Below, one piece after another: positions 4,784 through 6,344 of a stretch of 6,344 bases of DNA (positions are counted from its first letter, which is position 1; each line of letters opens with the position of its first letter). Below the pieces are notes generated by a model, which worked only from the letters and a program-made list of their open reading frames with translations, searched no databases and was not told the origin of the DNA. This DNA comes from Chloroflexota bacterium (GTDB lineage Bacteria; Chloroflexota; Dehalococcoidia; SM23-28-2). The DNA is taken from NCBI GenBank assembly GCA_030691665.1, contig JAUYDU010000098.1:1-6344 (forward strand). Direction: 5' to 3'. Position numbers and translations under genes: made by a program.

Positions 4784-5866
4784 ATGATCCTGGGCAGTTC
4801 TCTGGCCGACCTGGCGCGGGCTCGCCAGGGGCGGCGGCGGCGCGCCTCGAGCTGGGACCGGACTGGCGGCAACGCCGACTTCCTGGGCATCGGCGCGGGG
4901 CAGACGGCGACCCTCTGCGACATCGAGGGTGCGGGCATCATCCGTCACATCTGGTGCACCATGGCCGCGCCTGGCAACCCCCTCTACGCCCGTACTACCA
5001 TGCTGCGCATGTACTGGGACGACGCCCCAACTCCCTGCGTCGAGGCCCCCATCGGCGACTCTTTCGGCATCGGCCACGCCATCGTCAAGAACTTCGTGTC
5101 CCTGCCACTCACCATGAGCCCTCAGGACGGACGCGGCTTCAACTGCTTCTTCCCCATGCCCTTCGCCCGCCGCGCCCGCATCGAGGTGACCAACGAGGCT
5201 CATTCCGGGATGATCTTCTACTACTACGTGGACTACGAGGAGCACGACCGCCCGGAGGACGACCTGCTGCGCTTCCACGCCCAGTGGCGGCGGGAGAACC
5301 CCACTCAGGGCTGGGGCGAAGGCCGGTTCGATGACGACATCGAGGGCGGGCAAATAGGCGAGTATCGGCGCCGGGTGTGGGCCACCCCCAACCTGGACGG
5401 CAAGGCGAACTACGTGATCCTGGAAGCGGAGGGCCGCGGCCACTACGTGGGCTGCAACCTGAACATCGACTGCTTCTCCCGCCAGAAGAACGACTGGTAC
5501 GGGGAAGGCGACGACATGATCTTCATCGACGGCGACATCTGGCCGCCTACCCTCCACGGCACGGGCACCGAGGACTACTTCAACACCGCCTTCTGCCCTC
5601 GCCAGGAGTACAATGCCCCCTACCACGGCGTAACCGTGTACTCTGGCACCCCTGACTGGCCGTGGAAGGGAAAGAACTCAATGTACCGCTTCCACATCGA
5701 GGACCCCATCATGTTCGAGCGGTCGATTCGGGTAACCATCGAGCACGGCCACGCCAACAACCTGAGCAATGACTACTCGAGCACCGCCTACTGGTACCAG
5801 ACGGAGCCCCACGCGCCCTTCCCGCCCATGCTGCCGGTGGCGGAGCGCCTGCCGCGGCCGGACTAG
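4784..5866 (+). CDS. DUF2961 / GH172-family putative glycoside hydrolase
   Basis: A 360-residue member of the DUF2961 family, which includes glycoside hydrolase family 172. Known GH172 enzymes act on fructofuranose or D-arabinofuranose linkages (difructose dianhydride, mycobacterial-type D-arabinan); the substrate here is unknown. Family features in order: SSWDRTGGNADF (22-33), GAGIIRHIWCT (49-59), WYGEGDDMIFIDGD (238-251), HGTGTEDYFNTAF (258-270) and SMYRFHIEDPIMF (299-311). Glu241 and Glu263 are about 20 residues apart, as are the two catalytic glutamates of the characterised member (from memory), so they are good candidates for the active site. There is no signal peptide; the N-terminus is arginine-rich (ARARQGRRRR), so it should be cytoplasmic. 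The ATG has a strong Shine-Dalgarno, GGGAGGTGG (4771-4779). The gene stands alone after a hairpin-rich leader, with no transporter or other sugar gene beside it in the window. The length fits the family. Confidence 0.9.
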   Translation: MILGSSLADLARARQGRRRRASSWDRTGGNADFLGIGAGQTATLCDIEGAGIIRHIWCTMAAPGNPLYARTTMLRMYWDDAPTPCVEAPIGDSFGIGHAIVKNFVSLPLTMSPQDGRGFNCFFPMPFARRARIEVTNEAHSGMIFYYYVDYEEHDRPEDDLLRFHAQWRRENPTQGWGEGRFDDDIEGGQIGEYRRRVWATPNLDGKANYVILEAEGRGHYVGCNLNIDCFSRQKNDWYGEGDDMIFIDGDIWPPTLHGTGTEDYFNTAFCPRQEYNAPYHGVTVYSGTPDWPWKGKNSMYRFHIEDPIMFERSIRVTIEHGHANNLSNDYSSTAYWYQTEPHAPFPPMLPVAERLPRPD

Positions 5867-5879
5867 GGACAGTGCCCTA
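5864..5879. terminator. Possible weak bidirectional terminator between convergent genes
   Basis: TAGGG (5864-5868) and CCCTA (5875-5879) form a 5-bp stem with a 6-nt loop that contains both stop codons, TAG of the GH172 gene and TAG of the fpg-like gene. No T-run follows on either side, so its function as a terminator is doubtful. Confidence 0.25.
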
Positions 5880-6344
5880 CGGCTGGCACCGCCGGCAGAA
5901 GTTGGTGATCCGCTGCCCGGCCGTGATCTCGGTGATCGACGACCCGCAGTTCGGGCAGGGCTGGCCGCCCCGCCGGTGCACCTTCAGGTGGTCGCGGTAC
6001 TCGTCCACCGGCAGTCCCTGTGCCTCCATCCGCTCGCTCACGATGGCCGCCGCGTCGCTCAGCACCGAGCGGATGGCGCGGTACAGCCGCCCCTCGTCGT
6101 CAGCCGTCAGCTCCGTTCGCTTGCGATAGGGGTGGAGGCCAGCGGCGGACAGGATCTCGTCGGCGTAGGCGTTGCCGATGCCCGCCACGCAGGTCTCGTT
6201 CAACACCACGCTCTTGATCTGCCCCCGAAACCGCCTCAGCCGCCCCCGAAAGACCTCCTCGGTCAGCTCCTCCGCCAGAGCATCGGGACCCATCTCCCCG
6301 AAGCGCGGCACCGCCTCGAACGCCCCTCCCTTCACCAGATACAC
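5877..6344 (-). CDS. Fpg/Nei-family DNA glycosylase (partial, N-terminus off the right edge)
   Basis: The C-terminal 155 residues of a formamidopyrimidine-DNA glycosylase / endonuclease VIII family enzyme, which removes oxidised bases and nicks the abasic site in base excision repair. The helix-two-turn-helix region is clear in VVLNETCVAGIGNAYADEIL (residues 46-65 of the visible part), where the Asn of GIGNAYADE matches the DNA-contacting Asn168 of E. coli Fpg. LHPYRKR follows. The zinc finger is complete: CPNC, 16 residues, CRRC, ending QP; its Arg in GQRITNF corresponds to E. coli Arg258. The catalytic N-terminal Pro-Glu and the beta-sandwich domain lie outside the window, so Fpg and Nei cannot be told apart. 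The frame is open to the edge; the GTG at 6344 is probably an internal Val codon. It is convergent with the GH172 gene, 10 nt apart. Confidence 0.92.
   Translation of the reverse strand: MYLVKGGAFEAVPRFGEMGPDALAEELTEEVFRGRLRRFRGQIKSVVLNETCVAGIGNAYADEILSAAGLHPYRKRTELTADDEGRLYRAIRSVLSDAAAIVSERMEAQGLPVDEYRDHLKVHRRGGQPCPNCGSSITEITAGQRITNFCRRCQP

Noticed and set aside
4781..5626. Minus-strand open frame of 281 codons opposite the GH172 gene
   Set aside because: Valine/alanine-rich shadow product with no domain; the plus strand has a strong ribosome site and family motifs.

Overview
This GC-rich window (I judge it at roughly 65% G+C; not computed) looks like ordinary chromosome from an uncultured bacterium. 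The best guess is Chloroflexota, near Dehalococcoidia. That rests on the style of the proteins, on dispersed CCCTGAGC/GAAGGG-type repeats whose translations (CHAERSEAS, CPEPVEG) turn up at gene ends, and on start codons that sit almost directly after a -10 box. The taxonomic placement is inference.

Left part, minus strand (1-2371): a three-gene operon reading larB, a lipoprotein gene, then larC, with gaps of about 40 nt. LarB and LarC are the first and last enzymes that build the nickel-pincer nucleotide (NPN) cofactor of lactate racemase and related LarA enzymes. LarC runs off the left edge. The sulfur-inserting enzyme LarE and any LarA apoenzyme are not in the window. The lipoprotein between them is unrecognised.

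Centre (2372-2708): a 337-nt gene-free stretch. It holds three copies of the short dispersed repeat and then a compact divergent promoter region. Two promoters with overlapping -35 elements point left (larB) and right (PAP2 gene), centred on an 8-bp inverted repeat. Related repeat copies also lie inside the extreme 3' end of larB and the extreme 5' end of the PAP2 gene.

Right part, plus strand (2709-5866): a PAP2-family membrane phosphatase, then a CvpA-family membrane protein 20 nt downstream, then a solitary HNH endonuclease gene with its own promoter and probably a leaderless GTG start. A 270-nt gap follows with a possible promoter and three successive inverted repeats, like a structured mRNA leader. 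After it comes a cytoplasmic DUF2961/GH172-family protein with the strongest Shine-Dalgarno sequence in the window.

Right edge, minus strand (5877-6344): the C-terminal half of an Fpg/Nei DNA glycosylase with an intact zinc finger, convergent with the GH172 gene and only 10 nt away. I see no RNA genes, CRISPR array, insertion sequence or phage genes. The most interesting points are the symmetric divergent promoter, the repeat-derived protein ends, the lipoprotein embedded in the lar operon and the hairpin-rich leader of the GH172 gene.
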